Shown: positions 5,934-6,195 of the stretch, one piece after another
How positions within the stretch are numbered: position 1 is the stretch's first letter
How the letters are laid out: each line of letters opens with the position of its first letter
Assembly: GCA_024697885.1 (NCBI GenBank)
Contig: JAILSA010000301.1
Span: 1-6,195 of the forward strand
Source: Eubacterium sp.
Lineage (GTDB): Bacteria > Bacillota > Clostridia > Lachnospirales > Lachnospiraceae
DNA: 6,195 nucleotides
Direction: 5' to 3'
Made by a program: the position numbers and the translations under genes
Notes under the pieces: generated by a model
Database searches by the model: none
Told to the model about the DNA's origin: nothing
What the model saw: only the letters and a program-made list of their open reading frames with translations

Positions 5934-6195
5934 TTACAGTTGGTTGACGCAACCTATAAAAAGTGGAATTCCACTTTCCGCTTCCACAATGGCATAGACA
6001 AAAGGTCGGTCTAGATAAACCTCTTTTGGATCCTGTGGAAGGCCTGAAGTCTCTGCCACCTCTGCCACCACAACTGTCACCGCCGCAGCCTTTGTTCCGT
6101 TGCGGTCCAGTTCAATATGGGTTTTGTGCAACACGCTGTCCAGATAAATTCCAACCCTATCACTGAGGTTAGAAAAATCGGCAGCAGTTGGATTA
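5934..6195 (-). CDS. Serpin (serine protease inhibitor), C-terminal 86 residues; 5' part beyond right edge
   Basis: Serpins trap serine or cysteine proteases by a suicide mechanism in which the cleaved reactive loop inserts into beta-sheet A. The frame is open from the edge (first full codon at 6194) to TAA at 5936-5934, giving 86 of the roughly 370-420 residues of a full serpin. Visible family features, numbered from the edge, are ADFSNLSD (5-12), the VLHKTHIELD strand (21-30), the hinge GTKAAAVT (33-40), the reactive loop to about residue 60, YLDRPFVY (60-67) and the C-terminal SGIPLFIGCV (74-83). The GTG at 6134 is in frame but not the start, because serpin homology continues upstream of it. 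Small residues at P14-P9 (TKAAAV, apart from Lys at P13) favour an inhibitory rather than non-inhibitory serpin. The target protease cannot be deduced. Signal peptide and promoter lie outside the window. It converges on the Big_2 gene. Confidence 0.93.
   Translation of the reverse strand, partial: NPTAADFSNLSDRVGIYLDSVLHKTHIELDRNGTKAAAVTVVVAEVAETSGLPQDPKEVYLDRPFVYAIVEAESGIPLFIGCVNQL
5960..5977. repeat. 18-bp perfect palindrome within the serpin coding region
   Basis: The palindrome AAAGTGGAATTCCACTTT lies over the codons for the conserved ESGIPLF segment. Read on the coding strand it is a 7-bp stem with an AATT loop followed by more T, superficially like a small terminator. The amino acids encoded are family-conserved, so protein constraint may explain it. 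Confidence 0.6.

Noticed and set aside
5934..6134. Complete 66-residue minus-strand gene starting at GTG 6134
   Set aside because: The same frame stays open to the window edge and the 20 upstream residues continue the serpin alignment, so this is the tail of a larger gene.

Overview
The window looks like chromosomal DNA from a low-to-moderate GC anaerobic Firmicute, most likely a gut-type member of Clostridia (Lachnospiraceae-like). The reasons are strong AGGAGG ribosome binding sites, the lepA-hemW pair, a lysine-rich secreted Big_2 protein with a Gram-positive signal peptide, and a bacterial serpin. The genus cannot be fixed from the sequence alone.

Positions 1-4885 are one tightly packed minus-strand operon, read right to left: lepA (EF4 ribosomal GTPase), hemW (radical-SAM heme chaperone), a trimeric-class purine nucleoside phosphorylase (punA), and an amidohydrolase of the MTA/SAH/adenosine deaminase family (mtaD) that runs off the left edge. 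lepA and hemW overlap by 14 nt. hemW and punA are separated by 12 nt, with the punA Shine-Dalgarno overlapping the hemW stop codon. punA and mtaD share an ATGA overlap. The last two enzymes catalyse consecutive purine steps: deamination of an adenine nucleoside to a hypoxanthine nucleoside, then phosphorolysis to free base plus sugar phosphate. This suggests a purine or S-adenosyl-nucleoside salvage module attached to a housekeeping translation/heme operon.

Positions 4886-5093 are a divergent promoter region. On the minus side, lepA has an extended -10 promoter candidate and a leader hairpin abutting its ribosome binding site. On the plus side, a promoter candidate and a strong ribosome binding site precede a 259-residue secreted protein (5094-5873). 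That protein has a signal peptide, a very basic Big_2 immunoglobulin-like domain and a C-terminal domain of uncertain family.

The secreted-protein gene converges on the C-terminal end of a serpin gene (5934 to the right edge, minus strand). The 60-nt gap between them holds a hairpin with T-rich sequence on both sides, able to act as a bidirectional terminator. I see no tRNA, rRNA, CRISPR array, insertion sequence or phage gene. The window is mostly ordinary core genome. The items most worth a second look are the serpin with its long reactive loop, the acid-free N-terminal half of the secreted protein, and the punA-mtaD coupling.
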